Positions 16,684 through 24,705 of a DNA stretch of 64,000 bases are shown in pieces. The translations under genes were made by a program, and so were the position numbers. How positions within the stretch are numbered: position 1 is the stretch's first letter; every line of letters begins with the position of its first letter. The notes below the pieces were generated by a model. The model was not told the DNA's origin and did no database searches. It saw nothing but the letters and a program-made list of their open reading frames with translations. The DNA is from Nonomuraea zeae (GTDB lineage Bacteria; Actinomycetota; Actinomycetes; Streptosporangiales; Streptosporangiaceae): positions 1 through 64,000 of the forward strand of contig NZ_VCKX01000019.1 in NCBI RefSeq assembly GCF_005889725.1, read 5' to 3'.

Positions 16684-17866
16684 CTCCAGGCTGTTCGACC
16701 AGCACGACGGCTCGGAGTCCTACGAGCTCAGTGAGCGTGGATGCCCCTCGAAGCCGCATCTTGCTCGGTCGGTGTGGATGTTCGCATCTTGCTCGGTCGG
16801 CGTGGATGCTGCGCCTTGCTCCGTCGGTGTGGATGTCGCGCCTTGCTCGGTGGCGTGGACTCCGTAGCTTGCTGGGTTGGTTTGGATGCCGCTCGGAGCC
16901 ACGTCTCTTGCCGAGATGGCTGTTGCGAGGTGGACAACCAACCTGGCCAGTCCAGCGAGCCTGAGCCGTCGTCTCCCGGTCCGCCCCAGTACGGAGGTCT
17001 GGGAGAGTGCGGTGGCTTGGAGTGCCACGCCCGTTCCTCGCAACGTCGCCCAGGAGCGTCGTCCTTCGCGCCTGCGTACGGTTGCCCAAAGAGGCGATCG
17101 CTCAGGTGGTAATTACTCAGGTGTTGCGGGGGTCACGAGATTTTGGCGCGCGAGCGGCACGTACCCCCGGCTTACACGAACGCATGACCGAGAGATGCGC
17201 CTGGCGCGGAGATGGTCATCTCGGCCCGCATGGAGTCCGCCGGAGTCCTGGGTGTGGCGCGGCGGAAACGGCCGCCCGACCGGATCTCCTTGACCGGCCT
17301 GAACAGGGCCTCATTATGAGAGCCATGTTGGTGATCTCGTCGTTGGCGGCAGGACGACGGTGGAAGCCGGGTCGTGGCCGAGACACCTGCGTCTCGGGTG
17401 TACGGCGGCGGTGCGCCGAAGCCGAGTGCCTCCGCACACACCTCGGAACCCTCAGCTCCCGGTCTCAGCCGAGTGACGGTGCGGGCGATGTCGGTGCCCG
17501 AGATGTGCGGGAAGTCCAGGGCGTGGATGCCACACCGCGCCATCGGGCGTGAGGAGATCGCCCGGGGGGTGGTGAGCGGCTGTGCTGACCCGTGCTGGAG
17601 TTGACCCAGTCCCGGCTCGCGGGTTCCGCCCCTACGCCCGCTGAACGTCACGTGCCCCCCGTCGGCCGTCGGGGCAATTGCGCGTTCCGGATATGCGCAC
17701 GCCGGCCATCGCCGCAAGAGGTGTCTTCCGGATACCCGCCCGCTGGCTGTCGCGAGGATGGGATGTTCCGGGTGCACGGGGACGAATGGAAACGTGTCGA
17801 GCCGTCGTAAACGTGCAGGTCAGAGATTGTCGGTGGGCGTTGATACAACGGCTGCGGAGGTTGTCG
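16684..17866. other. Gene-poor interval with a 28-bp tandem repeat
   Basis: No supported gene in about 1.2 kb. From 16755 to about 16890 five degenerate units of 27-29 bp are lined up; the first reads CGCATCTTGCTCGGTCGGTG plus GGATGTT and later copies drift. Frames on both strands (for example 17172-17777 minus) lack any recognisable motif. Confidence 0.6.
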
Positions 17867-18523
17867 ATGCGAGTCAAAGACCTGTCCAAACGCGACCGGC
17901 CGCGCGAGCGACTCATGGCCAGTGGAGCCGCCGCACTGGCCGACTGGGAGTTGCTGGCCGTGCTGCTCGGCTCTGGGTTTCGGGGGTCGAGCGCCCTGGA
18001 CCTTGCCGCTCAGGTGATCGAGCACTGCGGAGATCTGGGCGCGCTCAGCCGTTCGGAACCGCATCGGTTACTGGCGGTGCCCGGCGTCGGCCCGGCCAAG
18101 GCCGCCCGGATGGCCGCTGCCTTCCATCTGGTACGCCGGGCGGACGCAGGGCCCGAGCGCGAACGGATCTCCAGCACCTCCGATCTCGCACAGGTGTGTG
18201 CTCCGCTGTTGCAGGGCCGGCAGCAGGAGCGGCTCATCGTGGTGGTCTGCGATACCGGCGGCAGGGTGCTGAAGCGCACGGTCCTGACCGAAGGCGGGAC
18301 CGACCATACGCCGGTGCCGATTCGTGAGGTGATCAGGGAGGTGCTCACCGCGGGTGGAGCCGCGTTCGGCCTCGCCCACAACCATCCAGGAGGTTCACTC
18401 GATCCGAGCCCATTCGATGTGGAGGCTACGGTGCAGCTCGCCGAGGCCGCGGACACGGTCGGGCTGCGACTCCTCGACCACCTGATCATCACAGATGCGG
18501 CCTGGCGGCGAATCCCTACGTAA
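17867..18523 (+). CDS. radC: RadC family protein (JAB/MPN-type)
   Basis: 218 residues, normal for RadC. N-terminal helix-hairpin-helix part (LLAVPGVGPAKAARMAAAF near 68-86) and a C-terminal JAB-type metallo-domain with HNHPGGSLDPSPFD (His-x-His about 170 residues in, then S and D) after EVLTAGGAAFGLA. RadC proteins were once linked to recombinational repair but their function is unresolved; mobile-element relatives are anti-restriction or replication proteins. The start ATG 17867 has GGAGG at 17856-17860. It is isolated, with long gene-free DNA on both sides. Confidence 0.93.
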   Translation: MRVKDLSKRDRPRERLMASGAAALADWELLAVLLGSGFRGSSALDLAAQVIEHCGDLGALSRSEPHRLLAVPGVGPAKAARMAAAFHLVRRADAGPERERISSTSDLAQVCAPLLQGRQQERLIVVVCDTGGRVLKRTVLTEGGTDHTPVPIREVIREVLTAGGAAFGLAHNHPGGSLDPSPFDVEATVQLAEAADTVGLRLLDHLIITDAAWRRIPT

Positions 18524-19943
18524 ATCGCTTCCACCGCGAACTATGGCCCCAGCCAACAGCAAAGGGAATGATCCCGGATATTGCGCCGAACTGCAGTTTC
18601 TCAAGAGATGACCATGAGAATCTAATGACGCGGGTAGGCCGTTTTGGACGTCAGCCGGCCGTTACTCGCTGGCGCGTGGTCCTGTGCCTCCCGGAGGGTG
18701 CAGGACCACACCGTCGAGTCGTGTGGTCCCAGGCGAGCCCATCTGATTAGGGTCGGATCGGGTCGACGCATCGCCTGGGATCACACCCAAGCGACCGCAG
18801 GTGGGTGTGTCGGCGAGCGCCTTATCCTCTGAGATCCGTCCGGGGAGCCTCTGTCGACGGCCGAGCCTGGCACGTCCAACACCCGTGTTCGATGGATATG
18901 GTCTCGGGCGTCTTCGCCACGTCTGTCTCGATCTCTTCGCCACGTTCGTCCCACCCCCCTTCCTCGCCACGCTTGTCCCACCCTCTCTCCGCCATCCTCG
19001 TCTTGGGGTACGGCCTCGGTTGCGCTGCCCGCGCGGGGGGTAGCGAGGTCTGCCCGGGTCTGTACTACTTAACGGAGTGCCACGCGGAGCCGGTGGGTAT
19101 CGATTGCACGGCCGCGGGGATGCAGGTTCCCTGGGGAGGACGCAGAAAGCTCTCGCGAATCGCACAAGGTCACGGCCGCATTCCACGCCGAGCACCTGCA
19201 CAGGGGAGAGACCAATGCCACGGCCGATGTGGCCGCCGGCCGCCGGCCGCCGAGGGCGATGTGTCGACACGCGCCGAAGGGTCAGCCTTCGATTACCAGT
19301 TTGTCGAGGGTATGCGGCGCCTGGTGTTCGGTCATCGGGAGTGAGTGGGCTGGCCACGACCTCGTGCTCAGTCGATACGAGCGCCAGGCAGGGCGCAGGT
19401 TGGCTTGGTTGGTGGTTACCCGTGGTTGCCGGCGTCGGGACTGCGCAATTGATTGGTGTCCAGGTGCGGCTCGTATAGATGCGAGGGTTTCGCTCCTTTT
19501 GTGGCGTTGGCGAGAACTGCTGCAGCGGAAGTGCGCACCGGGCAGGAACGATACTGACCCGAACGCGTCTTTGTGAGGAGTCAGAATGTTGCGGGAGTCG
19601 GCGGTCTTGGTCCCAATTGATCGGATGGTTCCTGGGTGGCGGACCGGCTCGCTGGAGGCTGCGTGCGCCTTGATGGTCAGTGGGGGGAGCTTTCCGCCCG
19701 GCCGTCATGCGTGGAAGGTTTGCGAACTGTGCGTGAAATGGTCTTGTTCGCCAACCCTTCCACAATCAGAGACCTCGCCCCAGCAGGCGATCTTCCCCAC
19801 ACCGCGACGAATAAAACCACACCCATACGCGCAGACGCCCGATCGCCAGGACTATGGACTCCTTGCCACTATGTGCTCACAGAAAGTGGGGCGGGGCCAT
19901 CAAGGCTCAGGGCTCCTCGGCTACCGTGAAGGTAGGGGGACAC
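18524..19943. other. Gene-free interval with structured-RNA candidate and short repeats
   Basis: About 1.4 kb without a supportable gene. It contains the hairpin pair at 18676-18786 (separate entry) and three degenerate copies of a CGCCACG(T/C)(T/C)TGTC-like unit at about 18915-18995. A frame at 19586-20086 begins after GAGGAG with ideal spacing (MLRESAVLVPIDRMVPG) but matches no family and overlaps the next gene, so I treat it as doubtful. Confidence 0.55.
18676..18786 (+). ncRNA. Candidate structured RNA: two strong hairpins with a mutually exclusive third
   Basis: Hairpin 1: GTGGTCCTG (18676-18684) pairs with CAGGACCAC (18701-18709) and encloses CCTCC-C-GGAGG. Hairpin 2: 16-base arms 18721-18736 and 18771-18786 (GTGTGGTCCCAGGCGA with TCGCCTGGGATCACAC) match at 15 positions. 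In addition CCACAC (18706-18711) can pair with GTGTGG (18721-18726), using the 3' arm of hairpin 1 and the 5' arm of hairpin 2, so the forms exclude each other. I know no Rfam family with this layout. Strand and transcription are unproven; a small transposon-like (MITE) inverted repeat is the alternative. Confidence 0.4.
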
Positions 19944-20342
19944 ATGGACGTAGAGGCGGAAATTCTCGACTTGCAGCTCCGTGTCGGAATCCTCGAAGCG
20001 AGCATCCGTCCCGAGGGCACGGCGTCCGGCGACTTCAGAGGACGAGGTCAGCACGGCAACCTCCCGGCCGACAGATGCGCTCATAGGGAAGCCATTCAGT
20101 CCGATCTTCTGACGACGTCCATCTCCGTCGCCGAGGCGAGGGCCGAAGTTGCGGATGTTCGGATGGAAATGAGCCAGGACTTTGCGGCCCTCGGTCTCGA
20201 GATCTCTGGCCTTCGACGGCAGACCAACGAGAACTTCGCATCCGCTCGGCACGAGATGATGCAAAAACTCGACTCTCTACGGTGCGAGATGATCGAGCTA
20301 GGCCTTAGGCTTGATCGGTTGCTGGAGAACGACAGTGCCTAG
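19944..20342 (+). CDS. Small coiled-coil protein of unknown function
   Basis: 132 residues. MDVEAEILDLQLRVGILEAS is followed by a loosely conserved stretch and then a long heptad region (about 55-130) with SVAEARAEVADVRMEMSQDF and FASARHEMMQKLDSL. The beginning resembles a family of small actinomycete proteins that start MDVEAEI-x-DLK-RV-x-ELE and consist of repeated coiled coil; the middle here looks degenerate. GGTAGGGGG precedes ATG 19944 and TACCGT at 19922-19927 could be its -10 box. A perfect 11-bp terminator stem follows the TAG. Function unknown; a structural or partner-binding role is all I can infer. Confidence 0.6.
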   Translation: MDVEAEILDLQLRVGILEASIRPEGTASGDFRGRGQHGNLPADRCAHREAIQSDLLTTSISVAEARAEVADVRMEMSQDFAALGLEISGLRRQTNENFASARHEMMQKLDSLRCEMIELGLRLDRLLENDSA

Positions 20343-20344
20343 GA

Positions 20345-20379
20345 CCGGCGTGAGCTCTCGACTCGGGGGCTCACGCCGG
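20345..20379 (+). terminator. Terminator of the coiled-coil gene
   Basis: CCGGCGTGAGC (20345-20355) pairs perfectly with GCTCACGCCGG (20369-20379) just after the stop codon, which supports the upstream frame being a real transcribed gene. Confidence 0.8.
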
Positions 20380-21429
20380 GCACTTACGAAGCAGCATGCC
20401 ACGGCATGGCTTAGCGAACAGATGAACCGGGCGAACGGCGGCAAGATGTCGTTCCCAGTGGTCTGGTCGTGGGCAGATTTGCCGCAACCAAGGTCGATTG
20501 AGGTGCGAACCACGACCTGGATCGTATTTTCAACAACTGTCCTGACTCTGGACCGGAGAACAAGTCGGGGCCCCTGGTCCCGATTCGCTGTGGCGGACGA
20601 CACCCAGGCAGCACAATGTTGTTCGCGGCCATCGCTTTGCTTTCCTTCGTTCTCATTAGGCCCTCGAAGGATCACGCGATGGCCGTCACCATTTCGCGAT
20701 GCGATCTACGAGATTTGCCCGGAATGCACGAGCGGCACGTCGCGATCACGGCCCTGGTGGACGAGGGTGCCGGTGATCGACGAGCCCTGCCTGCGGCGCG
20801 TCGCACGGGTGATGAACGGAACGTTCGACGCCCCCAGGGCTCCCGAGCACGGCATCGCACGGTTCCGACAGGCCCTGGATGGCCCCGGACTGGTGGCCCT
20901 TCCATGGGCGGCGACGGGTTGGTGGCCGCCGTCATGGACGTCACGACCGCCACGACCGCCACGACCGCCGACCGCCACGACCGCCAGCGTCGTCGGAGCC
21001 GGTGCATAGGAAGAGGCCCTGTTCACCTCCCTCCGCTGAACGTCCGGCACCACAGCGGCGGTCTCACCAGCCGGGCCACACAAAGGTTCACCACAAGTGA
21101 TGGAGAGAGGCGCGAGTGAAAGATGCGGCGCGCGACTTCTCAGCGACATCCAGCACCCGGCACCAGACAAGCATGCACATCCATGCCGGATCTTACGCCA
21201 CATTCCCCCGCCATCACCTTTTCCGGGTTTGCTGGTCTTCTTGCGAATGAATGCAATGTCCCCCCACTGACACATTTCGCAGCCGACCGCAACCCCAGCA
21301 GCGCGGTATTGCGACGGCCCATTCGACGGAGGTCCGCGCCGCTGACCCCCACCCGGCAACCCCAAGGGCCATGAGTTCACCACGCGTCCTCACCGGTGGC
21401 GCATGCACGGGTTGGTCTACAATCCAGGC
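20380..21429. other. Gene-free interval
   Basis: No recognisable gene. A 9-bp tandem CGACCGCCA-type repeat lies at about 20941-20990. The last bases hold the promoter of the first double-GntR gene (TACAAT, 21418-21423). Confidence 0.5.
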
Positions 21430-21432
21430 GTG
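21418..21432 (+). promoter_or_regulatory. -10 box of a leaderless promoter
   Basis: TACAAT (21418-21423) ends 6 nt before GTG 21430, so transcription and translation should start together. No clear -35 box. Confidence 0.6.
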
Positions 21433-21909
21433 CTAGACCGCGAAGGGCCCGTGCCTCTCTTCAAGCAGGTCGCCGCCCTGGTCCGCGACCAGATAGAGCG
21501 CGGCGAGCTCACCGCCGGCGACCCCGTGCCGAGCGAGGCGGCCCTCGAGAAGCACTACGAAATCGCCCGGACGACCGCCCGGCGAGTGGCGCGTGAGCTA
21601 CGCGAGATGGGACTGGTGCACACGGTTCAGGGCGAAGGCACCTTCGTCGGCCGGCCTGGCACTCCGCGCTCAGCCAAGCAGATGCCGCTCTATCAGAAGA
21701 TCGCCGGCGAAGTCGCCCAGCGTATCCAGCTCGGCGAGATCTCGCCCAACAAGGCCATTCCCGGCGAAAAAGTTATGATGCGGCAATACAGCGTGGCCAA
21801 GGTGACGGTACGCCAGGCCGTTGCGCATCTCCGCGAACAGGGCTGGGTGTTCACCGTCCCTTATCGCGGCACATATGTGACCGGTCCAGAGAAATGGCCC
21901 ATAAACTAG
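21430..21909 (+). CDS. Tandem double-winged-helix GntR regulator A, no effector domain
   Basis: 159 residues made of two GntR winged helices and nothing else. Unit 1 (about 7-75): VPLFKQVAALVRDQIERGEL, VPSEAALEKHYEIARTTARR, VQGEGTFVG. Unit 2 (about 82-155): MPLYQKIAGEVAQRIQLGEI, KVMMRQYSVAKVTVRQAVAHL, FTVPYRGTYVTG. Normal GntR proteins have one such domain plus a ligand-binding domain; here ligand sensing is absent. The GTG start at 21430 lies 6 nt after TACAAT, so the mRNA is probably leaderless. A paralogue with the same architecture follows 49 bp downstream. Targets unknown; the two DNA-binding heads in one chain could recognise direct repeats or act as a monomer. Confidence 0.85.
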   Translation: MLDREGPVPLFKQVAALVRDQIERGELTAGDPVPSEAALEKHYEIARTTARRVARELREMGLVHTVQGEGTFVGRPGTPRSAKQMPLYQKIAGEVAQRIQLGEISPNKAIPGEKVMMRQYSVAKVTVRQAVAHLREQGWVFTVPYRGTYVTGPEKWPIN

Positions 21910-21958
21910 GGTTCCTAATCGCCCTCCCTTTCTCTGCGGTGTTGTATACCCTTGAGGC

Positions 21959-22441
21959 GTGCTGAATCGCGAGGGTGATACCTACCTCTATCTCCAGATC
22001 AGTGAGGTCATCAGGTCGCGCATAATCGCCGAGCTCTCCCCCGGAGATCTTGTGATCAGCGAGGCGGGCATCCAGCGAGAGTTCCAGGTGGCGCGTACGA
22101 CCGCGCGACGGGCGATCCGCGTGTTGCGTAACCAAGGGCTCGTTCACACCCGCCAGGGCGAGGGAACGTTCGTGAGCGCGCCCGACGCCAGGGGCCGCCC
22201 CGCGGATCCCCAGACCCCGATCTATCAGCTCATCGCCGAAGAGCTCAGGAAGCGGATCAAGGCCGGCGAGCTGGCGCCGGGTCAGGCGATTCCGAGCGAG
22301 ATCGGGCTGGTGCGGCACTACGGCGCCGCACGCGAGACGGTACGCCGGGCGGTGACGCTGCTGCGGGAGCAGGGATGGGTGCGCAGCGTCCCGCACCGTG
22401 GGAGTTTCGTCGCGCCCCAGGAGTCCTGGCCCGGCGCCTGA
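21959..22441 (+). CDS. Tandem double-winged-helix GntR regulator B, paralogue of A
   Basis: 160 residues with the same two-domain plan: unit 1 (about 8-72) YLYLQISEVIRSRII, FQVARTTARRAIRVLRNQGL, RQGEGTFVSAP; unit 2 (about 84-155) TPIYQLIAEELRKRIKAGEL, GAARETVRRAVTLLREQGW, VPHRGSFVAP. Both A and B end their second wing with -VP-RG-(T/S)(Y/F)V- and a W-P tail (KWPIN, SWPGA), so the second units are orthologous and the gene pair arose by duplication of an already doubled gene. GTG 21959 lies 8 nt after TATACC (21945-21950). Its stop codon is inside the first unit of a 13-bp minisatellite. Confidence 0.85.
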   Translation: MLNREGDTYLYLQISEVIRSRIIAELSPGDLVISEAGIQREFQVARTTARRAIRVLRNQGLVHTRQGEGTFVSAPDARGRPADPQTPIYQLIAEELRKRIKAGELAPGQAIPSEIGLVRHYGAARETVRRAVTLLREQGWVRSVPHRGSFVAPQESWPGA

Positions 22442-22602
22442 TCGACGTGCCTGGTCAATGCGCCTGATCGACGTGCCTGGTCAACGCGCCTGGTCAACGC
22501 GCCTGGTCGACGTGCCTGGTCGACGTTCGCGATCACCCTGCGCGATCAACCCGCGCGATCAACCCGCGCGATCAACGTGCATGATCGACGTGCGCGATCG
22601 AC
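22434..22602. repeat. 13-bp minisatellite, 13 units, starting on the stop codon of regulator B
   Basis: Thirteen consecutive 13-base units, beginning GCGCCTGATCGAC, GTGCCTGGTCAAT, GCGCCTGATCGAC and ending GTGCGCGATCGAC, without a break in phase. Approximate consensus G(C/T)GC(C/G)(T/C)G(A/G)TC(A/G)AC. The first unit contains the last codons and TGA of the regulator. The array fills almost the whole interval to the convergent diiron-protein gene, whose stop is at 22615. Confidence 0.9.
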
Positions 22603-22614
22603 CGCGAGAACCAG

Positions 22615-23637
22615 TCAGAAGACCGGGATGATCTCCTCCGGGTCGATGAAGTCCACCGGTACGCCCTCCAGGTCCAGCTCGGGAATGGCCGGGAAGTCGA
22701 TGCCCCACCGCTCGACGATCGCGCGGATCTTGGCCATGGCCACCCGCCAGTTCTCCGCCTGCTCCTCGTACGACAGCACCCCCAGCCCCGCCTGCCTGGC
22801 ATGGTCCATGAGGACGCGGTGGTTGGCCAGGAAGTACGGCGGCAGCTCCCAGAAGCCCGCCGGCGGCTCCCAGAGGATCATGCTCAGGAAGACGAAACCC
22901 GCTCTGAGCTGGCGAGTGATGAGGACCCGGGTCTCGTCGGTGAGGCCGGGCCACTCGTTCTCGAGAATGGTCATGCAGATCTGGAGATGGCGGGACTCGT
23001 CCCGGCCGATGCGCTGGAACATCTCGCTGAAGACCGGGTGCCGCGTGCCCGATGACATGCCTCTGAACAGCGTCGAGGCGGCCATCTCCCCCATCATGAA
23101 GCTGGTGAAGAGCACCGGCAGCGAATATCTGCCGACCGCCGAGGTGTAGCCGGTCCAGTAGCGGCCGCCGTTGTGGTAGAGCCAGCCGATGTTGTTGTGG
23201 GCGGCCGATTCGAGGTCGTCGGACGGGGTCCAGTCGAGCGGGCCGCCCGGCCAGAGCTTGGCGATGGTGCGCTGGCAGCACTCCTCGTGGTTCATCTCGT
23301 CACGGGTGATGGAGAAGAAGCACTTCCTGACCGGATCCTCCTCGTGCTTCTCGAACGCCTGGATGGTGGCACGGGCGAACACGGCGGGTCCTGACGCGTC
23401 GAAGTTGGCCAGGACCGCGAACCAGTACATGATGCCCAGGCGCTGCTCCCTGGTGAAGTCGTCCGCGTTCAGCTCGTCCCACGGCAGGTCGGCCGGGTTC
23501 CAGAGCACGCGCTTGGACTTCTCGTAGATGGCGGCGAGCTTCTCCGTCTCGACGCGCCACTCCATGGGATAGATGTTGGGCTGCGGGATCTCCGGCGCAG
23601 GCCAGAAGCCGCCCTCTGGGATCGTGAGGTCCGCCAT
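22615..23637 (-). CDS. Ferritin-like (R2-type) diiron protein, probable oxygenase/oxidase
   Basis: 340 residues, all-helical. Two E-x-x-H iron-binding motifs are visible: RDEMNHEECC (E114, H117) and GRDESRHLQI (E214, H217), with further candidate ligands E96/E99 and E184 in MMGEMAAS. This is the ligand pattern of ribonucleotide-reductase-R2/ferritin-like diiron enzymes, but the chain is not a normal NrdB: there is no class-I partner next to it and the N- and C-termini differ. AGGAGGTG precedes ATG 23637. It lies 46 bp after the EamA transporter gene on the same strand, and a MocR regulator is divergent, suggesting a small metabolite-oxidation and export module. The reaction is unknown; N-oxygenation or desaturation are possibilities only. 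Confidence 0.7.
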   Translation of the reverse strand: MADLTIPEGGFWPAPEIPQPNIYPMEWRVETEKLAAIYEKSKRVLWNPADLPWDELNADDFTREQRLGIMYWFAVLANFDASGPAVFARATIQAFEKHEEDPVRKCFFSITRDEMNHEECCQRTIAKLWPGGPLDWTPSDDLESAAHNNIGWLYHNGGRYWTGYTSAVGRYSLPVLFTSFMMGEMAASTLFRGMSSGTRHPVFSEMFQRIGRDESRHLQICMTILENEWPGLTDETRVLITRQLRAGFVFLSMILWEPPAGFWELPPYFLANHRVLMDHARQAGLGVLSYEEQAENWRVAMAKIRAIVERWGIDFPAIPELDLEGVPVDFIDPEEIIPVF

Positions 23638-23683
23638 TGTTGTGACACCTCCTCTCCCATCCTGCGGGGTGGCGTCACGGCTT

Positions 23684-24685
23684 TCAAGTACGGGCGCGCT
23701 GGGTGATTGCCACGCATACCAGTACGGCCAGGGCGGCGACCACCGTGGCCGTGCCGAAGCGTTCGCCCAGCAGGACCCAGGCCCAGATGAGCGTCAGGAG
23801 GGGCTGGGTGAGCTGGGTCTGGCCCGCCCTGGCGATGCCGCCGGCGGCCAGGCCCGCGTACCAGGGGATGAAGCCCAGGAACATGGAGACGAGGGCCACG
23901 TAGGCGAAGCCCGCGACGGCTTGGGGGGCCGGGGTCATGGGGGTGGTCAAGGCCAGGAACGCGGTCACGGGGGCCGTCAGGGGAAGCGAGAGCACGAGGG
24001 CGTGGGAGATCACCTGCCAGCCCGGGGTCTGCCTGGCCAGGCGGCCGCCTTCGGTGTAACCGACCGCCGCTGACAGAAGTGCGCCGACCAGGAGGAGGTC
24101 GGGCCAGGAGGTCGTTCCGGCCTGGTGCTGGGTGAGGGTGAAGGCGCTGATGGCGACGGCGCCTGCCGTACAGGCTGTCCAGAACAGGGGGCGGGGGCGC
24201 TCGCCGGCCCGCAGGACGGCGCAGGCGGCCGTGGCGGCGGGGAGCAGGGCTATGACCACCGCGGCGTGGGCCGTGCCGGTGCCGAGGTCCAGGGCCAGGC
24301 CGCTGAAGACCGGGAACCCGAAGACGACGCCCAGGGAGATGAGGGCGTAGGCGGGCCACTGATGTCTCGGCGGGAGGAGGGGGCGGCGGGTGACTTTGAG
24401 ACAGATCGCGGCTATCGCGCCGGCCAGCGCGGCCCGGCCGATGGCGACCAGCCACGGGTCGAAGCCCTTCATCGCGTAGACGGTCGCCGGGAAGGAGCCG
24501 GAGAAGGCCAGCACGCCGAGGAAGGCCAGCAGCGTGCCACGGCCGGCACCCGGCGCCGAGGCCCTTGAGCCCCGGACACCGTCGAGCCGCGCAGGGCTTG
24601 TGACCGGCTCGACAACCGGTGACGCGGGCGGGTGGAAAGGGAGCGCTACTCCGTCAGAGGCAGTAGCACTACTCTCATCTTTCAT
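23684..24685 (-). CDS. EamA/DMT-family transporter
   Basis: 333 residues from ATG 24685. After a ~50-residue hydrophilic start there are about ten membrane helices in two EamA repeats, e.g. LAFLGVLAFSGSFPATVYAM and VAGFAYVALVSMFLGFIPWY; the GLAAGGIARAGQTQLTQPLL loop is typical. Members export amino acids or small metabolites. TATCGT on the minus strand (24691-24696) lies 5 nt before the ATG, so the message is probably leaderless. The ATG overlaps the ATG of the divergent MocR gene: both are formed by one CATG. An upstream in-frame TTG (24691) is less likely. The diiron-protein gene follows in the same operon. Confidence 0.88.
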   Translation of the reverse strand: MKDESSATASDGVALPFHPPASPVVEPVTSPARLDGVRGSRASAPGAGRGTLLAFLGVLAFSGSFPATVYAMKGFDPWLVAIGRAALAGAIAAICLKVTRRPLLPPRHQWPAYALISLGVVFGFPVFSGLALDLGTGTAHAAVVIALLPAATAACAVLRAGERPRPLFWTACTAGAVAISAFTLTQHQAGTTSWPDLLLVGALLSAAVGYTEGGRLARQTPGWQVISHALVLSLPLTAPVTAFLALTTPMTPAPQAVAGFAYVALVSMFLGFIPWYAGLAAGGIARAGQTQLTQPLLTLIWAWVLLGERFGTATVVAALAVLVCVAITQRART

Positions 24686-24705
24686 GAACAACGATAGCAG
24701 TATCG
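24662..24705. promoter_or_regulatory. Overlapping divergent leaderless promoters and two dyads (EamA/MocR)
   Basis: TACTCT (24670-24675) is 8 nt before the MocR ATG 24684. TATCGT (minus strand, 24691-24696) is 5 nt before the EamA ATG 24685. Two perfect dyads flank the shared CATG: AGTAG-CA-CTACT (24662-24673) and CGATA-GCAG-TATCG (24692-24705). Each dyad covers one -10 box and lies in the coding region of the opposite gene. Confidence 0.6.

Noticed and set aside
17172..17777. Minus-strand 201-codon frame before radC
   Set aside because: No motif, no ribosome site, and unlike real genes in amino-acid make-up.
19586..20086. Frame with a very good GAGGAG ribosome site (MLRESAVLVPIDRMVPG)
   Set aside because: No similarity to anything I know, overlaps the better supported coiled-coil gene, and the later part has poor codon usage. 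It could be a broken gene.
22615..23637. Annotation as ribonucleotide reductase beta subunit
   Set aside because: E-x-x-H motifs agree, but termini differ and no alpha subunit or NrdR is near; called a general R2-like diiron protein instead.
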